From: Rhabdophis nuchalis
Taxonomy: Eukaryota > Chordata > Lepidosauria > Squamata > Natricidae
Direction: 5' to 3'
DNA: 64,000 nucleotides
Assembly: GCA_039707465.1 (NCBI GenBank)
Contig: CM077644.1
Span: forward strand, 184,900,462-184,964,461
Part shown: piece by piece, positions 1 through 11,440 of the stretch
How positions within the stretch are numbered: the first letter of the stretch is position 1
Layout of the letters: every line of letters starts with the position of its first letter
Notes under the pieces: model-generated
Database searches by the model: none
What the model was told of the DNA's origin: nothing
Seen by the model: the letters and a program-made list of their open reading frames with translations, nothing else
Translations under genes and position numbers: made by a program

Positions 1-141
1 AGGTAATTGTTTCCACAACATCCTGTTAAGGGCCCCAATTAAGGGAAGAGACATACTGTTTCCTTTCCTGCCTTTTGGTTCATCACCAGAGACCATCTAG
101 ACAGAAAGCCAAGAGTTCCGTTGTGTAATTTTTTTTTAGAT

Positions 142-342
142 ATGTGTGTTAGTTTTATGAGCTGTTCAATAAATGAATCAGAGAGACCGGGATAGATCTA
201 TTTCGAGCTTATTAGCTCTCATCAGCTGGCCATACCCCGGTTCGAATCCCAGTAAAGGGTATGGCCAGCTGATGAGAGCTAATAAGCTCAAAATAGATCT
301 ATCCTGGTCTCTCTTATTTATTTATTGATCAGCTCATAAAAC

Positions 343-350
<8 letters not shown>
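142..350. repeat. Fold-back SINE-like palindrome
   Basis: Two arms of about 57 bp (181-237 and 257-313) are reverse complements with only about two mismatches. Pairing continues outward into flanks that both hold a shared 'agttttatgagct' block, giving arms of nearly 95 bp. The 19-nt loop (238-256) contains ggttcgaatcc, which matches a tRNA B box. The right arm sits where a SINE body would follow its B box, and the left arm is an inverted copy of that body replacing the tRNA head. A (CA)n tract follows. The structure is directly visible; the SINE origin is inferred. Confidence 0.8.

Positions 351-378
<28 letters not shown>
346..378. repeat. (CA)n then (TA)n microsatellite
   Basis: A dinucleotide run directly after the right arm of the fold-back SINE. 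A short GT run borders the left arm, so the microsatellite may have been part of the duplicated unit. Confidence 0.9.
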
Positions 379-383
<5 letters not shown>

Positions 384-459
384 ATTCTTTAAGCATTGAA
401 GGTAGTTTGAAAAGTCCTTTGAAAGTTTCATGAAGCTGTTCAGAATCTTTCTCTGAACC

Positions 460-2494
460 CATATTAGGGCTTACTTAGTGGCGATAAGGGTGGCCAAACG
501 TGAGTATTGTGCCACCCTTATTGCATCCGCAGATAACCGCCCTGCCGCCCTGTTTGGGGTGACCCGCTCCCTCCTTCATCAGAGGCCGCGGGAAGCCCCT
601 CTGCAAGGGCGAGCAGAGGAATTTGGGATTTATCTGCAGGAGAAAATCACTCGGATTCGGAATGAGCTACCCTCCATCGACAGTGGTCCTGTGGGACTGT
701 CCGAGACTAGTCTTGAGGTTCCTTCTTGGGAGGAGTTTGACTTTGTTACCACCGAGGATATGGACAGGTTGTCAAGGAAACTTAGGGCGACCACATGTTT
801 ATTGGACCCGTGTCCCTCCTGGCTTGTACTGGCATCCTGGGAGACGACACGAGGCTGGCTCCAGGGCATTGTCAACGCATCTTTGAGTGAGGGGTCCTTG
901 CCTGCCGTCTTGAAAGAGGCGGTAGTGAGGCCCCTCTTCAAGAAGCCGTCCCTGGACCCAGCTTTATTAGAGAACTATCGTCCGGTCTCCAACCTTCACT
1001 TTTTGGTGAAGGTTGTCGAGAGTGTGGTAGCCCAACAGTTTCCGCGACACCTGGAGGAAGTTGATTATCTAGACCCGCGCCAGTCCGGCTTCCGACCCGG
1101 TCACAGCACCGAGACGGCATTGGTCGCGTTGGTTGATGATCTCTGGAGGGCGCGGGATAGAGGTTATTCCTCTATCCTAGTCCTATTAGACCTCTCGGCG
1201 GCTTTTGATACCATCGACCATGGTATCCTATTGCACCGACTGGGGGGGTTGGGGTTGGGAGGCACCGTTTTGCGGTGGTTCTCATCCTACCTCTCTGGTC
1301 AGTCGCAATATGTGTTGACGGGAGGGCAGAGGTCGACCTCGAGGCCTCTCTTATGTGGGGTTCCTCAGGGGTCGGTCCTCTCGCCCCTCCTTTTCAACAC
1401 ATATATGAAGCCGCTGGGTGAGATCATCCGTGGTTTTGGGGTGGAGTACCATCTGTACGCTGATGACACCCAGCTGTACATATCCACCCCAAACCACCCC
1501 AACGATGCCGCCGAAGTGCTGTCCCGGTGTTTGGAGGCCGTACGGATCTGGATGGGTGGTAACAAACTCAGGCTCAACCCTGCCAAGACTGAGTGGCTGT
1601 GGTTTCCGGCACCCCGGTTCAGCCAGATTACACCAACTCTGGCCATTGGGGGCGAAACACTGGCCCCCGTGGAGAGGGCGCGCAATTTGGGTGTCCTCCT
1701 GGATTCCCGGCTGTCCATGGAGGACCATGTGGCGGCCGTGGCCAGGGGGGCGTTTCATCAGGTACGCCTGATGCGCCAATTGCGCCCCTTACTGGACCGG
1801 GCTGCCCTTCGCACAGTCACTCAAGCTCTCGTGACGTCCCGACTCGACTACTGTAATGCTCTCTACATGGGGCTTCCCTTGAGGTGCACTCGAAAGCTAC
1901 AGCTAGTCCAAAACGCAGCCGCGCGGGTGATTATGGGAGCCACTAGATGCTCCCACATAACACCGATCCTGCGCGAGCTGCATTGGCTTCCTGTGGTTTT
2001 TCGAGTGCGCTTCAAGGTTCTGACAACTATCTTTAAAGCGCTCCATGGCTCGGGGCCTAGTTATATGCGAGACCGCCTCCTGCCCCATACATCCCTTAGA
2101 CCGATACGCTCCCACAGAGAGGGCCTTCTCAGGGTGCCGTCGGCCGGACAATGCCGACTGGCGACACCCAGGGGAAGAGCCTTCTCTGTGGCGGGCCCAG
2201 CCCTTTGGAATGACCTACCCCCTGAATTACGTACCATCACCGACCTCCGCCACTTCCGCCAATGTCTTAAGACATATTTGTTTCAACAAGCCGGCCTAGC
2301 CTAACCTCCCATGGGGACTTTTAGGTAGTTTTAAATTGGGTTTTTAAAATTTGGTTTTAGCGCAGGATAGGTTATTTAATAGTTTTTTAAATTATATTTA
2401 TTGTATTTTGTATGTTTTTAAATTTTCCTGTGCGCCGCCCTGGGTCCTTCGTGGAGAAGGGCGGGATATAAATTTGAAAACTATTACTATATTG
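460..2494 (+). mobile_element. 5'-truncated L2/CR1-type LINE
   Basis: Homology to the other L2-like LINEs here begins at about 460, mid-way through ORF2 and after the endonuclease. It runs to the shared 3' end, whose signature is gccgccctgggtcc followed by gaagggcgggatataaattt. 5' truncation is usual for target-primed insertion. I found no convincing target-site duplication. The same family occurs as fragments at 11255, 18866, 21800, 24798/31053, 48941, 54831, 58619 and 63123. Confidence 0.85.
478..2304 (+). pseudogene. L2/CR1-type LINE ORF2, C-terminal part (reverse transcriptase)
   Basis: This is a 608-codon open frame for the reverse transcriptase half of a LINE polyprotein. In order it shows the finger region (ENYRPVSNL near residue 165), [10 protein letters not shown] (palm, catalytic Asp), [14 protein letters not shown], and the active-site box YADDTQLY with YADD at residues 327-330. 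The C-terminal block GPALWNDLPPELR typical of the L2/CR1 group is near the end. The apurinic-type endonuclease that should precede it is absent because of 5' truncation. The first codon (GTG) is only where homology starts, not a real start, so the copy is not autonomous. The lack of stops or frameshifts over 1.8 kb suggests a young insertion. The 3' UTR and family tail follow directly. Confidence 0.88.
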
Positions 2495-2855
2495 TTTAAA
2501 ATTTGATCAGTTTTTTTAAATCAATAAATAAAAAAAAAACTTTGCTAGACATATCTAACAAAGCTTCAATACAAACCTACATATAACTTCTCAATAGTTA
2601 GTCTAATCAAGTTGGAAAGAACTGCCAAGATAATGTACAGAGAATTGCACCATATATATCAGAACAACAGTAGTAAAACTAAAATTGGCCTTTTCAGTTG
2701 ATTCTGATACACGTCAGTGAGAACAATGCTTCTGGATCAGGTTTAGACCCATGTAGCCAACATTCATCTCCCAGCAGTATCTAGGAAGCCCAAAAGTAGA
2801 AGACTGAGGAAGTATTATTTTCTAATTGTTGGTCCCCAACACCCAGTCACAGTAC
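2495..2855. other. Unassigned AT-rich stretch
   Basis: About 360 bp between the LINE tail and the next MITE. I see no coding signal, RNA gene or clear repeat in it. Confidence 0.5.
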
Positions 2856-3208
2856 CAGAGGTGGTATTCAGCAGAGTCTGACCAGTTCTGGAGAACCAGT
2901 AGCAGAAATTTTGAATAGTTCGGAGAATTGGTAAATACCAGCTCTGCCTGGCCCCATTCCCCATCTATTCTCTGCCTCCCGAGTCCCAGTTGATCAGGAG
3001 AAAATGGGGATTTTGCAGTAATCCTCCCCTGGAGTGGGGAAGGAGTGGATATTTTGCAGTATCCTTCCCCTGGAGTGGGGAGGGAATGGAAATTTAAAAG
3101 TATCCTTCCCCTACCAGCCCACCAAGCCATGGCCACCAAGCCATGCCCTGGCCACCAAGCTACACCACAGAACCAGTAGTAAAAAAAAATTGAATCCCAC
3201 CACATGAC
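2856..3208. mobile_element. hAT-type MITE
   Basis: Starts CAGAGGTGGTATTCAG and ends with a degraded complement ('cccaccacatg'), like the better copy at 12898-13239. The interior has short repeats of a gggattttgcagt-type motif and a run of 'ccaccaagccatg'. It carries no transposase, so it is non-autonomous. Flanks share only acagta, a weak trace of an 8-bp target-site duplication. Confidence 0.7.
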
Positions 3209-3334
3209 AGTATGTAGAGTTCTCCCAACTGGAATCCAATTATCAAGGTTAGTAGGCATTAACAGTACTGAGATCAAGGAATTGGTTTAGTCTCCAGTTG
3301 AAAATATCTAAATTAGTATCCAACACCAAATACT

Positions 3335-3865
3335 TGAATACACCAATACTTGAAGGGCTGCCACAAGAAAGTGGGAGGGGACTTATTTACCACAGCATCT
3401 ATAGGTAAGACAAGAAACAATGGATGGAAACTAACCAAGGAGAGAAGCAACCTAGAACTAAAGAGAAAATGCCTAACAGTGAGAAAAGTTAACCAGTGGA
3501 ATGGCTTGCCTTCAGAAGTTGTGGTGCCCCATCACTGGAGGTTTTTTAAGAAGAGACTGGACAGCCATTTGTCAGAAATAGTACAGTCTTCTATGAGAGC
3601 ATGGGGTTGGACTAGATCAGGGGTAGTCAACCTTTTTATACCTACAGCCCACTTTTGTATCTCGGTTTGTAGTAAAATTTTCTAACCGCCCACCAGTTCC
3701 ACAGTAATGGTGATTTATAAAGTAGGAAAGTCAATTAAATTTTAAAAAAGGAAAGTGCTTCAATATCTGACAAAACCTCTACCGCCCACCATGAAAGCTG
3801 GAACGCCCAATAGTGGGTGGTAGGGACCTGGTTGACTACCACTGGACTAGATGATTTCCAAGATA
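3335..3865 (+). mobile_element. CR1 LINE 3' end, split by a MITE
   Basis: 3349-3617 matches the canonical CR1 3' region by eye: a 'ggatggaaactaacc' block, 'ggcttgcc', a 'cactggagg' block, then 'ggttggactagatga'. The last motif is interrupted at 3617 by a hAT MITE and resumes at 3845. Severely 5'-truncated and decayed. Confidence 0.75.
3618..3844. mobile_element. hAT MITE nested in CR1
   Basis: Inverted termini caggggtagtcaacc and ggttgactaccactg are flanked by the perfect 8-bp duplication gactagat (3610-3617 and 3845-3852). Both features fit the hAT superfamily. The target is the CR1 3' motif, so the MITE is younger than the CR1 copy. No coding capacity. Confidence 0.88.
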
Positions 3866-5085
3866 CTGTTACTGTTTCCAAGTAACCCTGTTACTGTTAC
3901 TCTTGCATCTCATACTGCAGTTCCACAGTTGATTACACGGTACATGTATAAATGCTTCCATTTATCCGTTTTAAAATCTTCTATTACTGAGTTCCATTGG
4001 TTTTAGTGTTAAGATAGGGACAGGTGGAGGAAAAACTCTTTCTTTATCCTGCATAATTTTATGACCTTCAGCCATATGCATCTTTTCTCTAAATTTTCAT
4101 AAAACTGGGCAAGATCAAGAAATCTAGAATTACACAGACTTCAGTAAGTCAGAGACTTTAATGCTCACATTAGCAGTAAATACAGAATCGTGGAAGCTGC
4201 AGGAGGAATTTCCCACCTCCATTTATTAGTCAGTGCATTAAGGTGTAATCTCTTAGAACACTTTAAATCATTTCTTCCTTTGTTTCTTGTCACTTGGACT
4301 AAATTGCCATTTACGTGATAAGCTGCCAATGAACTCTCCTCCTAGCTCTTGAATGTTTATGTCTAACATTCCTCTCATCATTCTCCTAGTCACCCCACAA
4401 TCATTCACACCACTCTAACTGTTGCAATTGTTAAAGCTTGCTGATAATTTTAGTTACCGTACTCTTTTCTGCACCTTCTCTGGTTTCATAATATTCCTCT
4501 TGAGTTGCAGCAAGAGAACTGTATATATTGTAGTAGCCTAGATGCAGTTACATCATAGATTTATGTAAGTGTCATAGTAGTAGATGATACATACATCTTT
4601 TTTCTAATGACTACTAATTATGTTCTAATGGAAATAGGCACTTGAGAATAAATATTATTGAACTAAAAAGAATTTTCTTAGTAAGCCTACATAGATTTGT
4701 GTCACAAGGCTGTCACCTTATGCCCTCTGCCTCAGGAGATCTGCAGTACAGAAAAACTTACTTCTACAGTAGTACTATAAATGAGAATAAGTGACAAAAA
4801 TAGCATGGCCTTTTAAAAGGCCATTTCGTTGTATCTTAACAAACAACAAAATACTTAATTGCATTTTCCTTTATAAAACTAGGACCAACAACTGGAAAAG
4901 CTGGGTTTTAATATCTACATAGGTTTTTGCAGGAAACAATCTATGAGATGGACTAGTAGTTCTTAATTGGGGGCCATTTGGGGGAGCAGGATATTTCAAG
5001 AAGACTACAACGGAAAAACATTTGGGGGGCATGGAAAATGCCAAGGGAGACACAGAAGAACAAAGTATACTATACTGCAAGTACT
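3866..5085. other. Unassigned intergenic or intronic stretch
   Basis: About 1.2 kb of AT-rich DNA with no open frame of note, no tandem array and no element I can name. Confidence 0.5.
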
Positions 5086-5093
5086 ATTTAGTT

Positions 5094-5176
5094 CAGGGGT
5101 CTCCAACCTTTGCAACTTTAAGTCTGAAGGACTTCAGCTCCTTCAGACTTAAAGTTGCAAAGGTTGGAGACCCCTG
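5094..5176. mobile_element. Short palindromic hAT MITE
   Basis: A near-perfect hairpin of about 36-bp arms (beginning caggggtctccaacc, ending ggttggagacccctg) with an 11-nt loop. It is flanked by the perfect 8-bp duplication atttagtt (5086-5093 and 5177-5184), which fixes the boundaries. Confidence 0.9.
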
Positions 5177-5184
5177 ATTTAGTT

Positions 5185-6220
5185 GATGCCACAAAATGTA
5201 CGATGACCATATTCAGCAAAGGGATCTGACTCAGGAAAAAACAAACAAAGTTGGAAAGTGGACCGTGGGTGAGAGAAACTAAAATTGTTCAAGCTATTAA
5301 AAAAAATCATACAAACATATTTATAAAATAAAAAAGTCACATGTTTTATGTTTAAAGTCGCTTCCAGAGATTTTGGAATATAGTTCTCAAAATCAATTAC
5401 AATGTCATCAACCACATGGGCTGGGGGCTCACCAGATTGCCTTCCTCTTGAATGTGCTGGGAGTATGATTTTACTGCTTTGAGAGGCCATTGGCAAACCA
5501 GGACAAACAATAGATGGGAATAATAATTGCTTTCAGGAGCAAAGCAGGAAGAAAGCAATTTGATTCTCACCATAGATATATTGGAATCTCCTGGGACTAA
5601 ATTTTTACTTTTTTTTTTAAAGCTGAAATTCAAGATCCAATGTAATTTTATCCACCAAATGTGATATAATTTCATAGCTCTCATGGATTATGTGAAGTTC
5701 CTGTAACATTTCCTCACTGTTCTCTCTTAGCAAATTGCCTGGGTAAAAATCCATTTGGGAAGCTTTTTCTAAAGTAATGTTTATGCCATCAAAAAACAAA
5801 GTCACAGGCAAAAGTACAGGAAACATTTTTTTTGCTAGTGAAACCTGTTATCTAACTCAGTGAAAAATATGCCTCATTAGTTTCATACTTACTTTTAAGA
5901 TGCCTACCGGTATATTATCCCCATGATATGTTATAAAATAGGAAACACTTTAGTGAAATAATATGATCTCCATCAGTTGGAATCCTCTTCCATTATTTCT
6001 TTATTTAAAAAAATAATAAGTAACTACTCACAACATCTGTGTGTGTGATTGTATTTATTCTTAATATTCTGAAGAAGAGCCTACATGGTTACTTAGTTTA
6101 TCCTTGTATAGTCTATGTTTTAGAATCTGGCTGAGAAAAACATTCATTGGAAAAATAATTTGCATTCTGAGCATCTGGTGTTTATGGTCTTACATCCTAT
6201 GGATAGCAAGATAGCAAAAT

Positions 6221-6221
<1 letters not shown>
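5185..6221. other. Unassigned stretch with weak minus-strand frames
   Basis: No element recognised. Short minus-strand frames between 5179 and 5826 have protein-like composition but lack convincing splice sites and are not called as genes. Confidence 0.4.

Positions 6222-6253
<32 letters not shown>
6222..6253. repeat. (CA)n microsatellite
   Basis: About 16 uninterrupted CA units. Confidence 0.95.
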
Positions 6254-6255
<2 letters not shown>

Positions 6256-6384
6256 ATGATTGAAAAGTTGTCACTACTGCTGTATTGCTATATCTAGAAA
6301 TAGAGGCATCCTTTTGAAGGGAAAAGGTCTTTAAAAAGACAAAATGGTGGTAACAACTTGAAATGCTCTTCTGCTGTTCAAAAG

Positions 6385-6472
6385 GAATATACAATACAAT
6401 GCAATACAATACAGTACAATATATTGTATACAGTACAATATATATACAGTGCAATACAATACAATACAATAT
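6385..6472. repeat. Impure (AATAC)n repeat
   Basis: Pentamer aatac repeated with variants. It is the complement of the ATTGT-type tail of the CR1 copy near 44700, so it may be a microsatellite seeded by a lost minus-strand CR1 tail. No CR1 body is visible beside it. Confidence 0.75.
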
Positions 6473-7000
6473 ATTTCCACTATGTGATCATAGCAGCCAA
6501 GGAGAATTATTAACTGTTAAAAGTAACCCAGAAACAGGCAAGTTCATTTTTGATTTTTCAAACCAAGTATATCCTTCTTGTTGGTATTCAAATTCTGCAT
6601 AATACATTCTGGTCTTCCTGGTATACAGATCATTAGTATTTTTATTTTTCCCCAAATTGGTAATTATATAGACAGTGCTGCAATGTGGTGATCAAACAAA
6701 TCAGGCCAAATTTAAAAGTGTTTAGAAAACATGCTTAAAACCAGAGGGAAGAGTTCCACATGCAAATATTTCTACCATATGCCAAAAATGATGAAATTAA
6801 ATTCCTATGTCCAAAGAATGTTTAATTTACACAAAAATATGAAATCACAAATGCCAGTCCTTTTGCTGTGTTACCATTCATACACATCAAGTACTTACAA
6901 GAACATAGGATGTCATAATGTATTGACATAGTGCATGTCTGGATCCAAGCAGTGGGGCCTTTTGTAATTGATCAATGGAAATTTTGTCAATGCTCAGATT
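6473..7000. other. Unassigned AT-rich stretch
   Basis: About 530 bp with nothing recognisable. Confidence 0.5.
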
Positions 7001-7008
7001 CTCTAAAT

Positions 7009-7128
7009 CAGGGGTGTCCAAACTTGGGAACTTTAAGACTTGTGGACTTCAAACTCAGCATAGCTGGCTGGAGAATTCTGGGAGTTGAAGTCCACAAGTC
7101 TTAAAGTTCCCAAGTTTGGACACCCCTG
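7009..7128. mobile_element. Palindromic hAT MITE
   Basis: Termini caggggtgtccaaacttggg and its complement flank a palindromic core. It is bounded by the perfect 8-bp duplication ctctaaat (7001-7008 and 7129-7136). Same structural class as the element at 5094 but a different sequence family. Confidence 0.92.
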
Positions 7129-7140
7129 CTCTAAATGCTG

Positions 7141-8650
7141 TCAAAGATTTTTGAGTATGGCCCCCAGGATACCAATAATCACTGGGATCACAATGTCCAG
7201 ATTATGACATAATCTTTTAACTTTGATTTTCAGATCTTGATACTTTGTTATATTCTCCAGTTCTTTGCCTTCTATTCTATTGTCCCCTGATATGGCCAAA
7301 TTAATTATCTGGTGTGTTATGAGCCAAGACTTCATTAGTTAGTCCCACAATATTTTAATTTGCTGCCTCCACTATCCAGACTTTTTTTTTGGCGTTTCGT
7401 ATCATTATTTATTATTCAATCCAAATGTAAAGCTTAAGAATTCTCCAAACAATTCCACAAAATATTTAATTTCAAGTAAAGCAGTTTTTGTGAGATGAAT
7501 ATTTTGAGGCCAAATGTAATCTTTTCAATCTGTTTCGGCAATACTGCTGTAAAAAGTTCCTAATGCCCTAATAACTAAGGGGGAAATGATGCCAGTTTGT
7601 TTCATAATATTTGTATTTCCTGATAGTTTACACCTTTTCCAGTTCTTTTTCAGGTACTCGACCATTGTTTGATATTTCCCCATCTAAATAATTAAAGCTG
7701 GTTTCTCTTTGGTTTCTTGCGTTGTGTTCTAGAAATTGGTTTGTCTGAATTCAGAGGTCCTGTAATGTTTACATAAACAATTATTACTTTTTACATACAT
7801 TACAAGGAATTCCTTTTGCTGTCTGATCATGTCTGTCATCATTGTAAAACCAGGAGTATCAGGTTAGGGACAGATTGTCATGAAGAAAATGTTATGTGGT
7901 AGCTAAGAGTGGACAATAACTTGATGGCACATAATCAATCAGTCATGTCTGTTGGTTAATCTTTCTGGGCAATTTTACTACAGAGACTTATTAGATGCTG
8001 ACCAGCTCTCTCTGCATAAACATCTTGCTATTGTTTCCAGTTTCTTTTATTTCTATTTTTATATAATGCGTTATTTATATTTGTTCTGCTGCAGATATTA
8101 AGCTTCTGATTTCTTCTTGATAGATCCACTCTGAAGCCATTGCCAAGTTTTGTGACTATTTCTCTGACCTTCAGGTTCTTTCAGGTAACTGACTATGCAG
8201 CACTTTATCTTTTGAATGTTTCATTTGCTGTTGTAACTGTTCATTTTTGTATGTCACCTTTGATTATGTCACACTGCAGATGTTTCACAGACATTTATTA
8301 ACATCTTCTCCTGACTTGCTTTATGACATTGTTTAAACTTTTGATTTCATCCTCCACTGTTGACTTCACTGGCCACAAACTACAAGCACCAATTTTCCTT
8401 GGTAAATGCAAATTATCTATATTGCTTCTTTTGTGCTGCCCATGATATATTGTCATGTTTATAAGTATTGTAGTCTAAATCATCTAATTCTGCTTGGGTC
8501 CAGTCAATAATACTTGCTGGATAGAATCTTACAGAGATAGCCTGTACAATGCCTTTGATTGTATTACCATCATTCAGTTTTAATTTTTAAAAGTTTCTAA
8601 CTTGTTTAACTCAGAGTTGATTTCTTTTTCACTTCAGCATGCAGAATATT
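7141..8650 (-). mobile_element. Decayed R4-type LINE remnant
   Basis: Read on the minus strand, fragments match the C-terminal half of R4/R2-group LINE proteins. Near 8500 is WTQAELDDLDYNT, just after the reverse transcriptase. Near 8400 is LHLPRKIG. At the 7141-7335 end is KYQDLKIKVKRL followed by IPVIIGILGAI, the conserved C-terminal block. Several frameshifts and stops separate them. The family encodes a reverse transcriptase with a restriction-like endonuclease instead of an apurinic endonuclease. Same family type as 9843-11909. Assignment is by motif memory. Confidence 0.55.
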
Positions 8651-8755
8651 AGTTACATTTTGCTACAGATTTTAATTGGCTAATAAAATTATGAATTTCT
8701 GCCAACTGTGTTTATGCATGACTTCCTTTCAGGGGAAGGGACAATGATATTTAAC

Positions 8756-8975
8756 AGTAGCAATAGCACTTAGACTTATATACCACTTCATAGTACTTTA
8801 CAGTCATATCTAAGCAACTTACAGCATATTGCCCCCAACAATCATTTTATGGACCTCAGAAGGATGGAAGACTGAATCAACCTTGAGCCGATGAGATTTG
8901 AACTGTCAAATTGTAGACAGCCATCAGTCACCAGAAGTAGCCTGTAGTACAGCAATGTAATCACTGCATCACAAT
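8756..8975 (-). mobile_element. tRNA-derived SINE (minus strand)
   Basis: Minus-strand SINE with a recognisable B box (complement of gagatttgaactg at 8893-8905) and a body resembling a common squamate MIR-like SINE (attgcccccaacaatc, cagaaggatggaagactg). Promoter-like A/B boxes would drive RNA polymerase III. No clear duplication found. Confidence 0.65.
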
Positions 8976-9650
8976 GGGTCTTTGTACATAGCTTTCCAAG
9001 AACATAAATTAATTCAATATTGCATACATTTCTGTATATGATTATGTGGGTATACAAATGTTGATACTTCCACCCACACATGCACAGTGTGTGTGTGTAT
9101 GTGTGTGTGTGTATGAATGACTCAATCACCAAACTTCCAAGTTTCATGGACCACTGTACTCTTTCTTGGACTCATTTAAGTTATATGCATTTTTCTCCAA
9201 TGGATAATGTCAAATACATATTAAATTTAACTATACTAGTAGAACACAGAGGGTGAAACAAAAGCCATATTTATGAGCACTCCACATGGCAAATACATAA
9301 AATTAAGCATCAGGTTATTAGCAGAGTGAGATGAAAAACTGTTAAATGACAAACAAACTCAGCTTTCATACACAAATGTTCCAGAAGAAAACTCTGAAAC
9401 ACATGTTACTTCAGGGAAACCAGATGTTTCATTATAAATGAATTTGGGGAAAATCCGCATCTTGAGCTAGGGATTACTAGCACACAGCAAAGAAAGGACA
9501 AAGGAGCAGGGTATTCTACATTTTCTTTTTTTATGCTGCTGTTTAATATTTAGTAAATATAAGACTCTTGGTAGTTCAAGAAGCAATTCACACACTTTTC
9601 TCTTCACTTCCCTTTCTTAAAAGATTACTATTTTTATTATTGTTATTGTT
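8976..9650. other. Unassigned stretch with short GT runs
   Basis: Includes a small impure GT tract at 9088-9112. Nothing else recognised. Confidence 0.5.
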
Positions 9651-9654
9651 ATTA

Positions 9655-9832
9655 TTATATACTTTATTCATTAAACATGAAACTCAGTCAACTGATCTTC
9701 ATTGTTAATTGTTATTATTATTTCTTTTATTCATTAAACATGCAACTCAGACAAGTTAACATTTATTATTATTTACTTTATTCATTAAACATGAAACTCA
9801 ATCAACTGAACATTTAAAAATGTAACACAAAT
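9655..9832 (-). repeat. Tandem repeat at the 3' end of an R4-type LINE
   Basis: Three copies of a motif containing ttattcattaaacatg, at about 9664, 9727 and 9778 (spacings near 63 and 51 bp), each bordered by short ATT runs. It lies exactly where the 3' UTR of the adjacent minus-strand R4-type element should be. It may come from repeated slippage of the element tail. Confidence 0.7.
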
Positions 9833-10579
9833 ACCATTGGTGCTAATGGTTGATACAGGCTGCTGCCAGCATCCTAGGTATGAACCAAGACCTTCTTAAA
9901 ATATACAATGTTCTGAGTAGTGCAGTTTTTTGCAGTTCTGCTGGTGTTATTGCAGGAAGCGGCAATTTGTTGATGTATCTTATAAAATTCTTAGACATGG
10001 TACCAAGTGCCCCGATGACAATGGGTGTCACTGTTACATGTTTCATCCATAATTGGGTAGTTTCGATGGCCAGGTCGCAGTATTTCACCATTTTTTTCAG
10101 TTCTTTTTCTTTGACTCTGGCAACTTCTGGTACTGCAATGTCAATAAATTGTATGTTTCAGCCCTCTACAACCATGATATCTGGCATGTTGTGCTCCAAA
10201 TGACACTCTGTCTGTATTTGAAAATCCCACAAGATCTTTACCTTCTCATTTTTGGTAACTTTTTCAACTTTGTGCTCCCATGACTTTTTGGATACAGGTA
10301 AGTTGTATTTTTTACATAATGACCAGTGGATTAACTTAGCAACTTGTTCATATCTACCTTTGTAATCGGTTTGTGCAGTTTTGCTGCATTCACATGTTAA
10401 ATGTGAAACAGTTTCAACTTTGTTGTTGCAAAGTTGCAAGTTTGGACTGTCAGTGAAGTTTTGTATCTTTGCTTTCATGGCATTAGTTTGTAGTGCTTGT
10501 TCTTAAGCAGTGAGTATTAAACCTTCCATTTCTTTCTTTAAATACAACGGAATTGGTTTTAACCTCATTGGTGCAAAAT

Positions 10580-11100
10580 TATAGCAGAAACGAAAAAAGA
10601 AAGAAAAGAAAAAACTAGCGTGTGCATGGAGTGATTGTGATTGTATTTAAAAGTCTGACAGCCCAAGGATAAAAACCTATCTTTAAACCTATTTGTTCAG
10701 CTGGCTGTACTTTGATATCTTCTGCCCAATGGTAGAAGTGCAAAGAGACACTGACCAGGGTGTGAACCATCTCTGACTATCTTCCTTACTCTACTAAAGC
10801 AGCAAGATCTGGCGATGTCATTCAGTGGTGTCAGAGGGCAACCAATAGTTTATTGTGCTGAATTGATCACTCTCTGTAGTGCCTTCCTGTCTGCAGCTGT
10901 TAAACCAGCATACCATACTGTAATGCAATATGTGAGGACACTTTCTATGGTGGACTGATAGAAAGAGGATTATCAGCCGTTGTTCCATCTGATTTTTTCA
11001 CAGGACTCTAAGGAAATGAAGTCTCTGTTGGGCCTTTCCAATCACCAGAGACATGTTGTTTTTCCAGGTGAGATCTTGACTAATAAGCACCATGTTAAGT
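10580..11100 (-). mobile_element. Rex1-like LINE fragment nested in R4-type LINE
   Basis: The minus-strand reading gives SIESVLTYCITVWYAG, then AADRKALQRVI, then GSHPGQ and LLPLGRRY. This is the reverse transcriptase C-terminal signature I associate with Rex1/Babar-type LINEs. Stops are present. R4-type sequence resumes on both sides, so this is a later insertion. Boundaries are approximate. Confidence 0.6.
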
Positions 11101-11254
11101 TGTCATTACATTTTCATTCAGTGTTTTTCAAGTGCTGTCCATGCAAAGCTTTGGTTTTCCATCTATTTAATCTGTCATCCAGTTGTTTTTCCTTATATTC
11201 TGCCTTTGTTTCTGTTGTTTTTATACTGTTCTCCATTTTCACAGCCTTTAGCAT

Positions 11255-11440
11255 TTTTGATTTGATTTGATTTGATTTGATTCAATTTATATCCCGCCCT
11301 TCTCCAAAAGGACCCAGGGCGGCACACAGGAATTTAAAAACAACATACAAAAATAGTACAAAATACATAAATTTAAAACCTATTAAATAACAAAAACCTG
11401 CGCTAAAACCAATTAAAATCCCCCATTTAAAACTGTATTT
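11255..11440 (-). mobile_element. L2-like LINE 3' tail with (TTTGA)n
   Basis: Complement of the family 3' end: tatcccgcccttctcc, then gacccagggcggc. Preceded on the plus strand by about five TTTGA units, the element's own tail repeat. Only the 3' UTR is present. Inserted into the R4-type remnant. Confidence 0.88.

Noticed and set aside
5179..5826. Three minus-strand open frames as exons of a host gene
   Set aside because: They are in different frames. Acceptors lack pyrimidine tracts, and the only donor-like site (ggtgagcc) has no convincing partner. No motif recognised.
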